This document shows, piece by piece, positions 8,381 to 17,291 of a DNA stretch of 64,000 nt. Source of the stretch: Desulfotomaculum nigrificans DSM 574 (GTDB lineage: Bacteria; Bacillota; Desulfotomaculia; Desulfotomaculales; Desulfotomaculaceae); assembly GCF_000189755.2 (NCBI RefSeq), contig NZ_KI912183.1, positions 374,257 to 438,256 of the forward strand. The letters are read 5' to 3'. The position numbers and the translations under genes were made by a program. The notes below the pieces were generated by a model, which worked only from the letters and a program-made list of their open reading frames with translations, had not been told where the DNA came from and did not search any database. The stretch's first letter is position 1. Each line of letters starts with the position of its first letter.

Positions 8381-10594
8381 TTGACAGTTTCTTTTGGGCG
8401 GAGGCTTTTGTTTGGGTTAATCTTATTAAGTTTAATTTGTTTTAACTTTACGCCTGAGGCAGCAGCTAATTCAATTGGTAAGGTTGAACGGGTTGTTTTA
8501 GTTATCGTCGATAGAGTAAATGTTGATGATTATGCCGGGCCGGGCCTGACGAATATAAAGAACCTGGCTAAACGTGGTGCGGTGGGATTACTTAATAATA
8601 ATACCGGGGCCGGCATTTATCCTGAACATACCTACCCAACCATTGGCGGGGGAGCACATCTGGTTGGGGTTGGCGAGGCGTTTAATGGTTTTAACGAAAA
8701 TGAGAAAGTTGTGGACGCCCTGGCTGCAGATGAATTTATTCGCCGTACCGGCATTAAACCTCCGCCAGGATCGGTGCTGCAATTAGCCATTGGAGAATTA
8801 ATCCGTACCAATAAGGCATTACCCTATCCGGCTGTACCCGGGGAGTTGGGTGAGGCCCTACATCAGGCAGGATTAAAAACAGCCATCATTGGCAATGCGG
8901 ATACCGTAGATGTTCATAGACGACTGGCCACCACCATAACTATGGATAGCCGCGGGTTAACTGATATGGGCAATGTTCAGGAGTCCATTTTAGCCCATGA
9001 ACCCACGGCCCTTGGTGCTTTACGAACCAAATTTGACAAGGTAGAAGAAGAATTTAATCTGTTTAGAAAAAAAGGTGCTGCTCTAATCGTAATTGAAACT
9101 GGAGATATCACCAGGATTTATGAAGAAAAGGATAAGGCTACTGATGAAGCTTATGCCAAACAGCGTAGTAAATCCTTAGCTGAAATAGACAAGTTTGTAG
9201 GTCAGCTAGCCAAGCAAATGGATTTTTCCAGGGAAATGTTAATGGTAGTTCATCCTACTCCCACCGATGAAGCAATAAAAGAAAATAAAAACCTGACGCC
9301 AATCATCGCAGTGGGGCCTGGATTTACACCAGGGGCCCTTTTAACATCCGGTACCACCAAGCGAGACGGGATTGTCATGAATACCGACATCGCCCCTACC
9401 ATTCTAAAGTCGCTGGGTTTAAAAGCACCGGTGCAGATGTCTGGGCGCCCTTTTTTGGTTTCCCCTTTAAAGCTGACAGAAGACAGCTTAACCTACTTGC
9501 AAAACTTAAACCAAAAACTGCTGGTAACTTATAAAGCCAGACCACCATTGCAATCGGCATATGTGTTGCTCCAAATAGCAGTGTTATTTGTGGCTTTATA
9601 TGGTATATTTTTCAAACGACATATCGCAGAAGTGGTTAAACCATTTTTGCTGGTGGTTATGGCTGTTCCTTTAGCAGAGTTGCTATTGCCCCTTATTCCC
9701 CAAAATAATGTGGCAGTTACAGCCATTCTATTAATAATTGTTACACTAATAATTGCCGGGTTGGCTGTGGTTGTTAACAGAAAGTTAGGTTTGGATCCCT
9801 TTATTTTTATTTGTGTTGCCACCGCTGGAGTAATTTTGGGTGATGTGTTCAATGGTTCTTATTTGCAAAAACAGTCCTTGCTGGGGTATGATCCTATAGT
9901 TGGGGCAAGATTTTACGGCATTGGTAATGAATACATGGGTGTGCTGATCGGTTCTGTCATTGTTGGTACTACGGCAGCCATTCAGTACTGGCCCAAGTGG
10001 CGTAAGACTTTAATTGTCGTTAGTGGTTTGTTGTATCTCCTTACCATTTATGCTATGGCGGCACCCAACCTGGGAACTAATGTAGGGGGTACCATTGCCA
10101 TTATTGCTGCTTTGCTGGTTACCTTCTTGTTATTAATGGGAGTCCGTTTTAAATTAAGAACTGTCTTCATGGTTATGGCTTTGGTCCTGGTGGCGTTAAT
10201 TAGCTTTATCGCCTTTGATCTCTCACGTCCACCGGATTTGCGGTCACATATTGGCACTACAGCTTCCCTCATCTTGAGCTCAGGACCGGATCAAGCACTA
10301 CAAATTATTCAACGTAAATGGGAAATGAATATGAAGTTACTTCGCTATACCGTGTGGAGTAGAGTATTGCTGATGAGTATCGCCATGTTGGCGTTGCTGT
10401 TTTACCGGCCTAGGGGAGTTATGGAAAAAATCCGCATTAAATATCCTTTTTTATTTAAAGGTTTTATAGGAGTTGTCACAGGCGCACTGGTGGCCTTTAC
10501 CTTTAACGATTCAGGAGTGGTAGCGGCTGCCACCACCATGATTTTTGGCGCCCCACCGCTGGCCTACCTGGTATTGTCTGAGCAAACCGATTAA
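8381..10594 (+). CDS. Membrane protein with extracytoplasmic alkaline-phosphatase-like domain
   Basis: The 737-residue protein starts with a signal or anchor segment (about residues 8-30, ending near AAAN), followed by a soluble domain (about 35-370) that begins VVLVIVDRVNVDD and contains the threonine-rich PEHTYPTIGGGAH and MNTDIAPTIL, typical of the alkaline phosphatase/sulfatase fold. The second half (about 390-735) is a run of roughly ten hydrophobic helices with the repeated theme of YGIGNEYMGVLIG in a loop. The substrate is unknown; phosphoglycol or glycan phosphate handling is a guess from the fold and from the upstream glycosyltransferase. TTG start at 8381 with GGAGGGG upstream. Confidence 0.75.
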   Translation: MTVSFGRRLLFGLILLSLICFNFTPEAAANSIGKVERVVLVIVDRVNVDDYAGPGLTNIKNLAKRGAVGLLNNNTGAGIYPEHTYPTIGGGAHLVGVGEAFNGFNENEKVVDALAADEFIRRTGIKPPPGSVLQLAIGELIRTNKALPYPAVPGELGEALHQAGLKTAIIGNADTVDVHRRLATTITMDSRGLTDMGNVQESILAHEPTALGALRTKFDKVEEEFNLFRKKGAALIVIETGDITRIYEEKDKATDEAYAKQRSKSLAEIDKFVGQLAKQMDFSREMLMVVHPTPTDEAIKENKNLTPIIAVGPGFTPGALLTSGTTKRDGIVMNTDIAPTILKSLGLKAPVQMSGRPFLVSPLKLTEDSLTYLQNLNQKLLVTYKARPPLQSAYVLLQIAVLFVALYGIFFKRHIAEVVKPFLLVVMAVPLAELLLPLIPQNNVAVTAILLIIVTLIIAGLAVVVNRKLGLDPFIFICVATAGVILGDVFNGSYLQKQSLLGYDPIVGARFYGIGNEYMGVLIGSVIVGTTAAIQYWPKWRKTLIVVSGLLYLLTIYAMAAPNLGTNVGGTIAIIAALLVTFLLLMGVRFKLRTVFMVMALVLVALISFIAFDLSRPPDLRSHIGTTASLILSSGPDQALQIIQRKWEMNMKLLRYTVWSRVLLMSIAMLALLFYRPRGVMEKIRIKYPFLFKGFIGVVTGALVAFTFNDSGVVAAATTMIFGAPPLAYLVLSEQTD

Positions 10595-10788
10595 GCTCGG
10601 TCTGGACAGGCAGAATTTCCGGAGTAATAGCCTGCATCCGGGGGACATTATTAATGCGCCGTGCCAGGTAGCACGGCAGGCACAGCGGATCAAACATGGC
10701 GGAAAATATAGGAAATCAGATCTAATACGTGAAATAAGGTGCTAATAGGTTTGTTCGCCAAATAAAGCCAAATAAGCGCATAAAATTA
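10595..10788. other. Intergenic stretch with one hairpin
   Basis: No gene is visible here. A hairpin GCCGTGC (10658-10664) with GCACGGC (10671-10677) has no T tract, so it is a poor terminator; it may be a processing or transcript-end structure after the phosphatase-like gene. Confidence 0.4.
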
Positions 10789-10816
10789 TTGACAATCAAA
10801 GAGTTTGTGTTAAAAT
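10789..10816 (+). promoter_or_regulatory. SigA-type promoter before speD
   Basis: TTGACA (10789-10794), 16 bases, TAAAAT (10811-10816). A hairpin (GTTGGAA 10825-10831 with TTCCAAC 10867-10873, inner AGCCC/GGGCT) fills the leader before the ATG at 10908 and could be a control element. Confidence 0.65.
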
Positions 10817-10907
10817 TGATTTTGGTTGGAATTGGCCAGCCCGAAAATTAGTAATGGGCTTGTTGGTTCCAACAATTTTATTAATGAAATGGAGGAGGAT
10901 AATTAGA

Positions 10908-11291
10908 ATGAAACCTTTGGGCCGCCACGTCTTGGCTGAAATCTATGGCTGTGATTTTGATATCCTCAACGATGTAAAGAAGGTTGAGGAAATAATGGTC
11001 AACGCAGCACTGGAATCGGGGGCTGAGGTCCGCGAATATGTTTTTCACAAATTTAGTCCACAAGGTGTAAGTGGTGTTGTTGTTATTAGCGAAAGTCACC
11101 TGGCTATTCATACTTGGCCTGAATTAGGCTACGCTGCGGTTGATGTATTTACCTGTGGGGATACAGTGAATCCCTGGGATGCATGTAACTTCCTGACTAG
11201 AGAATTTGGAGCAAAGGATATGGCTGCTCAGGAAACTAAAAGAGGAATCCTCCCTGGGATGACGCCGCGCTTGGTAGCCGTAAATTCATAG
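10908..11291 (+). CDS. speD: S-adenosylmethionine decarboxylase proenzyme
   Basis: The 127-residue protein is a prokaryotic class AdoMetDC. It makes decarboxylated SAM, the aminopropyl donor for spermidine. The self-cleavage and pyruvoyl-forming site is visible as [12 protein letters not shown], with cleavage expected between E62 and S63, and the conserved FTCG follows. ATG at 10908 with GGAGGAGG (10891-10898) is the start; the frame is open further up but without a ribosome site. No speE lies next to it in this window. It has its own promoter, a leader hairpin and a following terminator, so it is monocistronic. Confidence 0.95.
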   Translation: MKPLGRHVLAEIYGCDFDILNDVKKVEEIMVNAALESGAEVREYVFHKFSPQGVSGVVVISESHLAIHTWPELGYAAVDVFTCGDTVNPWDACNFLTREFGAKDMAAQETKRGILPGMTPRLVAVNS

Positions 11292-11328
11292 GAGGGATAT
11301 TTATTAGTACCAAGTGTAGCAAAGACTG

Positions 11329-11377
11329 ACGAGCCTTGCTCATCTGAAAAGAGAGAGCGAGGCTCGTTAGTTTTTTT
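11329..11377 (+). terminator. Intrinsic terminator after speD
   Basis: A 12-base-pair stem (11329-11340 with 11356-11367, one G-U pair) followed by seven T residues at 11371-11377. Confidence 0.92.
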
Positions 11378-11480
11378 ACGGGTTGTACATATGGTAACTA
11401 TTTTAAACATGATTAAGGGAGGAAATTGCCCATGCTTAACGAATTAATAAAAAGTTAAGCGCCAGTAAGGGGGACATGTA

Positions 11481-12248
11481 ATGTCAGGCGATAATTTCGC
11501 AGTTATTAAGAAAGAACTTCAATCTGTACATGATATTATTAGAAATCAACTAATTATTAAAGCGGGGCATGTGGGTCAATATGCCCATTTAGAGTTTTGC
11601 CCCACAGATAATTTTATTCGCCCGGCTTTAGTCTTAACGGTTGCCAGGTTATACAACTGCATGTCTCCCAAGGTGATTTCCCTAGGAGCCATTGTGCAGT
11701 TTATTTTTATGGCTTCCCAGATTCATGCCCGCATACCAGAAACAGCAGATAACAATAGAGACCCCAGAGATGGCACCCAATTTCCCGTTTTGGTGGGAGA
11801 TTATCTTTTTGGCAAGTTTTTTACCACTCTTTGCGACAACGGTATTGTTCATTATTTACGTCCGTTAGCAGAAATCATTGGGCGCCTTAATGAAGGCGGT
11901 ATCTTGAGCAAGACAAATCCCAATGCCATTACTGAAAATGAAAGTCTATTTGAGGAAATAGTTAAATTAGAAGTGGCCGAACTAATGGCTGGTTCAGCTC
12001 GCCTGGCCGGAGATTTAGCAGGTGCCCCCGAAGAAGACAAATCTTTACTACATGAATTTGGTTTAAGTTTAGGGATGGTATATGGCCTTACCCAAAGGAA
12101 TTTTGGCCACCAGCAAATACAAAAATATTTTGACCGGGCTATGCAGGCTCTCAAGGGTTTACCCAATCGCCTGGAAAAGGATCTGTTAGAAAAACTTATT
12201 CATAGCTTACGAACGCCGGACGGCTTTTCTATACGAAAGGTAGTGTAG
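11481..12248 (+). CDS. HepS-like non-catalytic polyprenyl diphosphate synthase subunit
   Basis: The 255-residue helical protein resembles component I of heptaprenyl diphosphate synthase: it has the family pattern FPVLVGDYLFGKFF and an all-helical polyprenyl-synthase layout, but the aspartate-rich DDxxD motifs are missing (the first is replaced by a region reading ASQIHARIPE). Such subunits set product chain length together with a catalytic partner, which here is probably the polyprenyl synthase at 45016-45978. It leads the menaquinone gene block, consistent with making the quinone side chain. ATG 11481 follows AAGGGGG. Confidence 0.7.
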   Translation: MSGDNFAVIKKELQSVHDIIRNQLIIKAGHVGQYAHLEFCPTDNFIRPALVLTVARLYNCMSPKVISLGAIVQFIFMASQIHARIPETADNNRDPRDGTQFPVLVGDYLFGKFFTTLCDNGIVHYLRPLAEIIGRLNEGGILSKTNPNAITENESLFEEIVKLEVAELMAGSARLAGDLAGAPEEDKSLLHEFGLSLGMVYGLTQRNFGHQQIQKYFDRAMQALKGLPNRLEKDLLEKLIHSLRTPDGFSIRKVV

Positions 12249-12271
12249 TTAATCTGATGGGAGAACAGCCT

Positions 12272-12988
12272 GTGCAACAGTTTAACGGTAAAAGTAAAGA
12301 GGAATTTGTCCACGGAGTATTTTCTAGCATCGCCCACCGCTATGATCTACTTAATACCACCTTGAGCTTTAATCAAGACAAATATTGGAGAAGGTATGCT
12401 GTCAAACAGACCAACATAAAACCAGGCGGTATGGCCCTTGATGTGGCCTGCGGCACCGGTATGCTGAGTATCGAATTAGCTAAAGCCATGGGCGGCCGGG
12501 GCAAAGTTGTGGGTTTAGATTTTTGTGAGAATATGTTGGCTAAAGCCGTTGAAAACATTAATAAAACACCATACGTAGATGTTATTGAACTAATTCAGGG
12601 TAATGCTATGGATTTACCCTTTCCTGATGATACCTTTGATTGTGCCACCATTGGGTTTGCCCTGCGCAATGTTCCTAATGTAAAGGGATGTATAGCTGAA
12701 ATGAGACGAGTAGTAAAACCAGGTGGTAAGGTTGTCTCTCTGGAACTGGCCAAACCAAGCGCTCCCATCTTTAAACAGTTATATTATTTATATTTTGACC
12801 ATTTGGTTCCGATACTGGGCAAATTAGGCATTGGTAAGGACGGCCCTTACCAGTGGTTGCCCAACTCCCTGAAAATGTTTCCGCATCAGTCTGTTATTAA
12901 AGATATGTTTACCGAAGTTGGATTAACAGACGCTACTTATTATGAATTAACCGGTGGCATTGTTGCTGTTCATGTAGGAACCAAGTAA
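12272..12988 (+). CDS. ubiE: Demethylmenaquinone methyltransferase (UbiE/MenG family)
   Basis: A class I SAM methyltransferase with motif I as LDVACGTGMLSIEL and family blocks SIAHRYDLLN at the N-terminus and GFALRNVPN in the middle. It performs the C-methylation that ends menaquinone synthesis. GTG 12272 has GGGAGA at good distance; an in-frame ATG at 12257 is possible but has no clear ribosome site. Position after the HepS-like gene and before ubiD/ubiA/mqn genes supports a quinone role. Confidence 0.93.
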   Translation: MQQFNGKSKEEFVHGVFSSIAHRYDLLNTTLSFNQDKYWRRYAVKQTNIKPGGMALDVACGTGMLSIELAKAMGGRGKVVGLDFCENMLAKAVENINKTPYVDVIELIQGNAMDLPFPDDTFDCATIGFALRNVPNVKGCIAEMRRVVKPGGKVVSLELAKPSAPIFKQLYYLYFDHLVPILGKLGIGKDGPYQWLPNSLKMFPHQSVIKDMFTEVGLTDATYYELTGGIVAVHVGTK

Positions 12989-13019
12989 GATGTAGAGAAA
13001 TAAGGATGGTGCATTAGTT

Positions 13020-14465
13020 GTGGCTTATCAGGACCTGCGAGATTACCTCAGAACGCTGGAAAGTAAAGGACTATTAAAAAGAATTAAAACAGAGGTTAGT
13101 GCTGATTTAGAGATAACCGAGATTTCCGACCGGGTAGTAAAAGCCGGTGGACCTACCCTGCTTTTTGAAAATGTGCAGGGCTATCAAATGCCGGTGGTGA
13201 CCAACTTAATGGGCACCCTGGAACATATGAAATTAGCCCTGCAGGTTGATGATTTAGATGATATTGGCAGACAAATGTTAGAATTTTTACAACCACCTGA
13301 ATTGCCCACCGGCTTTATTGATAAATTGAAGGCTTTACCCAAGTTGGCCCAATTATCGTCCTTTTTGCCTAAAATAGTACGTACCGGCCCCTGTAAAGAA
13401 GTGGTTATTAAAGATAAACCTTCCCTGGCTGCGTTACCGGTTCTTAAATGTTGGCCCCAGGATGGGGGGCCTTTTATTACATTGCCCCTGGTATTTACTA
13501 AAGATCCGGAAACCGGTAGAAGGAACGTAGGCATGTACCGAATGCAGGTTTATGATGAGATCACCACCGGTATGCACTGGCACATGCACAAGGATGGTGC
13601 GAAAAATCACCGCAAACAAAAACGTCAAAATAAGCCTTTAGAAGTGGCAGTGGCTTTAGGAGCGGATCCTGCTTGTATCTTTTCGGCGGTGGCCCCGTTG
13701 CCGCCAGGCATTGATGAAATGCTATTGGCCGGTTTCCTACGCAAGGAACCGGTGGAATTGGTTAAATGTGAAACGGTGGATATAGAAGTGCCAGCCAGGG
13801 CCGAGATTATTTTGGAAGGTTATGTAGACCCGGAGGAAACTCGCCTGGAGGGTCCCTTTGGTGATCACACCGGTTATTATTCACTGGCTGACTATTATCC
13901 GGTGTTTCATTTAACTTGCATTACCCATAGAAAAAACCCGATTTATCCAGCCACCATCGTTGGTAAACCACCCATTGAAGATAATTTTATTGGCAAAGCC
14001 ATTGAGAGAACCTTTTTGCCTTTATTGAAGTTGCAGTTGCCAGAAATTGTAGACATGAATATGCCACCGGAAGGTGTTTTCCATAACTGCGTAATTGTCT
14101 CCATAAAAAAACGTTACCCCGGCCACGCTAAAAAGGTGATGAGTGCCCTGTGGGGTATGGGACAAATGATGTTTGCTAAACTCATTATCGTAGTAGATGA
14201 TCACGTCAACGTGCAAAACCCATCGGAAGTGGCCTGGCGGGTATTTAATAATATTGATCCCCGCCGGGATGTGATGATGGTGGACGGGCCTTTGGACGCT
14301 TTGGATCATTCTTCACCCATGCCATTTTACGGCAGTAAAATGGGGATTGATGCCACTAAAAAGTGGCCTGCTGAAGGACACAACCGAGAATGGCCCGATG
14401 ATATTGAAATGAGCGAAGAGATTAAGTCCCTGGTTGACAGGAAGTGGCAGAGTTATGGTTTTTAA
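13020..14465 (+). CDS. UbiD-family prenylated-FMN decarboxylase (menaquinone pathway)
   Basis: The 481-residue protein matches UbiD decarboxylases, with typical blocks EGPFGDHTGYYS, YPATIVGKPP and the C-terminal KWPAEG. These enzymes use prenylated FMN. In futalosine-pathway genomes a UbiD member (often called MqnL) removes the carboxyl group of a late naphthoate intermediate. The cluster with ubiA and mqnE/A/C makes this assignment likely. No ubiX is next to it in this window. GTG start with AAGGATGG upstream. Confidence 0.88.
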   Translation: MAYQDLRDYLRTLESKGLLKRIKTEVSADLEITEISDRVVKAGGPTLLFENVQGYQMPVVTNLMGTLEHMKLALQVDDLDDIGRQMLEFLQPPELPTGFIDKLKALPKLAQLSSFLPKIVRTGPCKEVVIKDKPSLAALPVLKCWPQDGGPFITLPLVFTKDPETGRRNVGMYRMQVYDEITTGMHWHMHKDGAKNHRKQKRQNKPLEVAVALGADPACIFSAVAPLPPGIDEMLLAGFLRKEPVELVKCETVDIEVPARAEIILEGYVDPEETRLEGPFGDHTGYYSLADYYPVFHLTCITHRKNPIYPATIVGKPPIEDNFIGKAIERTFLPLLKLQLPEIVDMNMPPEGVFHNCVIVSIKKRYPGHAKKVMSALWGMGQMMFAKLIIVVDDHVNVQNPSEVAWRVFNNIDPRRDVMMVDGPLDALDHSSPMPFYGSKMGIDATKKWPAEGHNREWPDDIEMSEEIKSLVDRKWQSYGF

Positions 14466-15324
14466 TAAGTTTAAAGTATTTCTCGAAATGATTAAATTTG
14501 AACACACTATCTTTGCCTTACCCTTTGCTTACATCGGGGCATTACTAACTCAACAACGGATTCCCAGTTTATATAATATTGTTTGGATTACCCTGGCCAT
14601 GGTGGGGGCCAGAACCGCTGCCATGTCTTTTAACCGGTTGGTTGACCGGCATATTGATGCCAAGAACCCCCGGACCGCAGGCAGAGCTATCCCCCAGGGG
14701 AAAATTGGGGTCAAAGAGGTATGGGTTTATGTAATCCTTTCCTTTTGCTTGTTAGGCATCTCAGCCTACCATCTTAGTTCCCTGGCTTTTAAATTGTTTC
14801 CCATTGCTGTGTTAGCTTTAAGTTTTTATTCCTTTACTAAAAGGTTTACCTGGACCTGTCATTTTTGGTGTGGTTTATCCCTGGGATTAGCACCGCTGGG
14901 AGCTTGGATTGCTATTACGGATAGTTTTCATCCGGCACCTGTTTTGTTAGGCATAGGTGTTTTACTATGGGTGGCTGGTTTTGACATCATTTATGCCTGT
15001 GATGACTATGACTTTGACCGGAAAGAAGGGGTGTATTCCATTCCAGCCAGATTTGGCCTGAAAACTGCCTTAAAAATATCTTCTTGGCTGCATGTGTGGG
15101 CTCCTTTATGCTTCCTGGGAGCAGGACTTATGCTTGATCTGGGTCTCTTTTATATGTTGGGGGTTGTTGTTGCTACTGGTTTGCTGTTTTACCAGCACCT
15201 GCTGGTTAGCCCCCAGGATCTTTCTCGGGCTGGTATAGCCTTTTTTAACCTAAACGGTACCTTGAGTGTGATGATGTTTGTATTTACCGTCGTGGACATA
15301 TTGTTTCCTGTACAAATTTTTTAG
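14455..15324 (+). CDS. UbiA-family prenyltransferase (4-hydroxybenzoate octaprenyltransferase-like, MqnP)
   Basis: An integral membrane prenyltransferase of 289 residues with the two Asp-rich motifs NRLVDRHIDAKNPRTAGR and DIIYACDDYDFDRKEG and about eight membrane helices. It attaches the polyprenyl chain to a naphthalene or dihydroxybenzoate-like acceptor; in this context it is the menaquinone prenyltransferase. ATG 14455 overlaps the end of the decarboxylase gene by 11 bases, with AGGAAG upstream, indicating translational coupling. Confidence 0.9.
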   Translation: MVFNKFKVFLEMIKFEHTIFALPFAYIGALLTQQRIPSLYNIVWITLAMVGARTAAMSFNRLVDRHIDAKNPRTAGRAIPQGKIGVKEVWVYVILSFCLLGISAYHLSSLAFKLFPIAVLALSFYSFTKRFTWTCHFWCGLSLGLAPLGAWIAITDSFHPAPVLLGIGVLLWVAGFDIIYACDDYDFDRKEGVYSIPARFGLKTALKISSWLHVWAPLCFLGAGLMLDLGLFYMLGVVVATGLLFYQHLLVSPQDLSRAGIAFFNLNGTLSVMMFVFTVVDILFPVQIF

Positions 15325-15339
15325 ATTGGGGAGAAAACC

Positions 15340-16443
15340 ATGGACTATCTTTTTGCTGACGGTGAGCTAGCAGACATAAAAGAGAAGGTTCTTGCGGGGG
15401 AAAGACTCAGCAAGGAGGATGGCTTACGACTTTATCGCTCCAATAACTTGCTGGCCATCGGTTACCTGGCGGATATCGTGAGAAAACGTAAAAACGGTGA
15501 CAAAACATATTTTATTGTGAACCGGCATATTAATCATACCAATGTCTGTGAAAACCTGTGCAAGCTATGCGCCTTTGGCCGTAAGGCAGATGCCCCGGGT
15601 GCCTTTACTTTAACCTTAGATGAAGTAGAAGCTAAGGCCAAAGAATGCAACGGGCTAAAAGTATCCGAAATACACATTGTAGGTGGATTAAATCCGGAAC
15701 TTAAATTGGACTACTATGTGGAAATGCTAAAACGCGTGCGCCGTGCTGCTCCGGGAGCGGTTATTCAATCCTTTACCGCCGTTGAAATAGACTACCTGGC
15801 CAGAACTCATAATATACCGGTCCGGGATGTTCTTTTGGAGTTGCAAAGGGCGGGGCTTGATTCACTGCCTGGGGGAGGGGCAGAAATATTTTCCCAGCGG
15901 GTAAGGGATAAAATCTGTGAGAAAAAAATCAGCGGTAAAAGATGGTTGGAAGTGCACGAAGTTGCTCACAGCATAGGTATGCGTACCAATGCTACCATGT
16001 TATACGGACATATAGAAACCCTTGAAGAACGAATTGATCACCTGATCCAGTTAAGAGAATTACAGGACAGAACCGGTGGATTCTTAACCTTTATTACATT
16101 TCCCTTCCATTCCAAAAACACTGCGATGGAGAATTGGGAGTTGACCAATACCACTGGTTATGAGGACTTAAAAACTTTAGCCATTTCACGTTTGATGTTG
16201 GATAACTTTGATCATATTAAAGCTTTTTGGATTATGCTTGGTCCAAAGTTATCCCAAATATCTTTGTCATTTGGTGTGGATGATTTAGACGGGACTGTAG
16301 TTGAGGAAAAAATTATGCATGATGCCGGAGCGGAAACTGCCCAATTTATGGCCAAGAACAAGTTAATTAATCTAATCAAAGCTGCTGGCAAGTGCCCGGT
16401 TGAGCGAGATACCCTGTACAATGTTCTTTGGGAGGGTTTTTAG
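15340..16443 (+). CDS. mqnE: Aminofutalosine synthase
   Basis: Radical SAM enzyme of 367 residues that joins 3-(1-carboxyvinyloxy)benzoate and SAM to give aminodeoxyfutalosine. The cluster cysteines are 70, 74 and 77 (CENLCKLC), followed by FGRK. The blocks LQRAGLDSLPGGGAEIF and the FHSKNT region are characteristic of MqnE/MqnC relatives; the HSKN variant together with LARTHN distinguishes it from the MqnC copy downstream. GGGGAG precedes the ATG. It overlaps mqnA by one base. Confidence 0.93.
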   Translation: MDYLFADGELADIKEKVLAGERLSKEDGLRLYRSNNLLAIGYLADIVRKRKNGDKTYFIVNRHINHTNVCENLCKLCAFGRKADAPGAFTLTLDEVEAKAKECNGLKVSEIHIVGGLNPELKLDYYVEMLKRVRRAAPGAVIQSFTAVEIDYLARTHNIPVRDVLLELQRAGLDSLPGGGAEIFSQRVRDKICEKKISGKRWLEVHEVAHSIGMRTNATMLYGHIETLEERIDHLIQLRELQDRTGGFLTFITFPFHSKNTAMENWELTNTTGYEDLKTLAISRLMLDNFDHIKAFWIMLGPKLSQISLSFGVDDLDGTVVEEKIMHDAGAETAQFMAKNKLINLIKAAGKCPVERDTLYNVLWEGF

Positions 16444-17291
16444 TGACCAAAATTCGGTTCGGGCAGGTGGACTACCTTAATACACTGCCTGTCTACCATG
16501 CCCTGGAGGAAGGTATTCTGCCCTTTGACGGGGAGTTAGTAAAAGGGCCACCTACTATGCTGAATAAAATGCTTTTGGAGGGCAAGCTGCATATATCATC
16601 TATGTCGTCCATAGAGTATGCCCGTAATGTGGACCAGTGTATGATTTTGCCTAACCTATCAGTTAGTGCGGACGGACCGGTACAGAGTATCTTGCTATTT
16701 AGCCGGTTGCCGGTCACCGAGCTGGACGGAAAAACAATATGTCTTACCTCGTCATCTGCCACCTCGGTAGGTCTGTTAAAGGTGCTCTTTGATCACTATT
16801 ATCATGTTGAGGCCAGATATGTTACCATGGCACCAGATTTGGACCGAATGATGACAACCGGAGATGCAGCATTGCTGATCGGTGATGATGCTATGAAGGA
16901 GCATCTTAAGGTGAAACGTGAAAATTTACCTTATCAGGTAACTGACCTGGGTGAGGTTTGGAAGCAGTTTACCGGGGAAAGCATGGTTTACGCTCTTTGG
17001 GTCATTAGAAGGGACTTTGCCAAAGCTCACCCGGAAGCGGTAAACGCTCTTTGCCAGACTTGCTTAGCGGCTAAATCCTATGCGGCTGATCATCTGGAGG
17101 GGCTGTTAGAAAAAAGCCGGCGCCGAACCGGGCTGCCCATAGATGTATTAGTTGATTATTTCAAGACTATTAATAATGAGTTTACGGAAGAACATAGAAA
17201 AGCCTTGCTTACTTACTATGACTACTGTTATAAAAGCGGTTTGATTGAAGAGCGGGTGCGGTTGGCTGTTTGGGGTGAAGAGAGTGTCTAA
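16443..17291 (+). CDS. mqnA: Chorismate dehydratase
   Basis: The 282-residue protein has the periplasmic-binding-protein-like fold of MqnA, starting RFGQVDYLNTLPV and containing SSIEYARN and the SSATSVGL phosphate-loop-like turn. It converts chorismate to 3-(1-carboxyvinyloxy)benzoate, the first step of the futalosine route. The start GTG at 16443 shares its first base with the mqnE stop, with GGGAGG upstream inside mqnE. Confidence 0.93.
   Translation: MTKIRFGQVDYLNTLPVYHALEEGILPFDGELVKGPPTMLNKMLLEGKLHISSMSSIEYARNVDQCMILPNLSVSADGPVQSILLFSRLPVTELDGKTICLTSSSATSVGLLKVLFDHYYHVEARYVTMAPDLDRMMTTGDAALLIGDDAMKEHLKVKRENLPYQVTDLGEVWKQFTGESMVYALWVIRRDFAKAHPEAVNALCQTCLAAKSYAADHLEGLLEKSRRRTGLPIDVLVDYFKTINNEFTEEHRKALLTYYDYCYKSGLIEERVRLAVWGEESV

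Noticed and set aside
11432-11458. Eight-codon frame with GGAGG upstream, between speD and the HepS-like gene
   Set aside because: Too short to judge; it may be a leader peptide or chance. No regulatory codons and no attenuator hairpin follow it.
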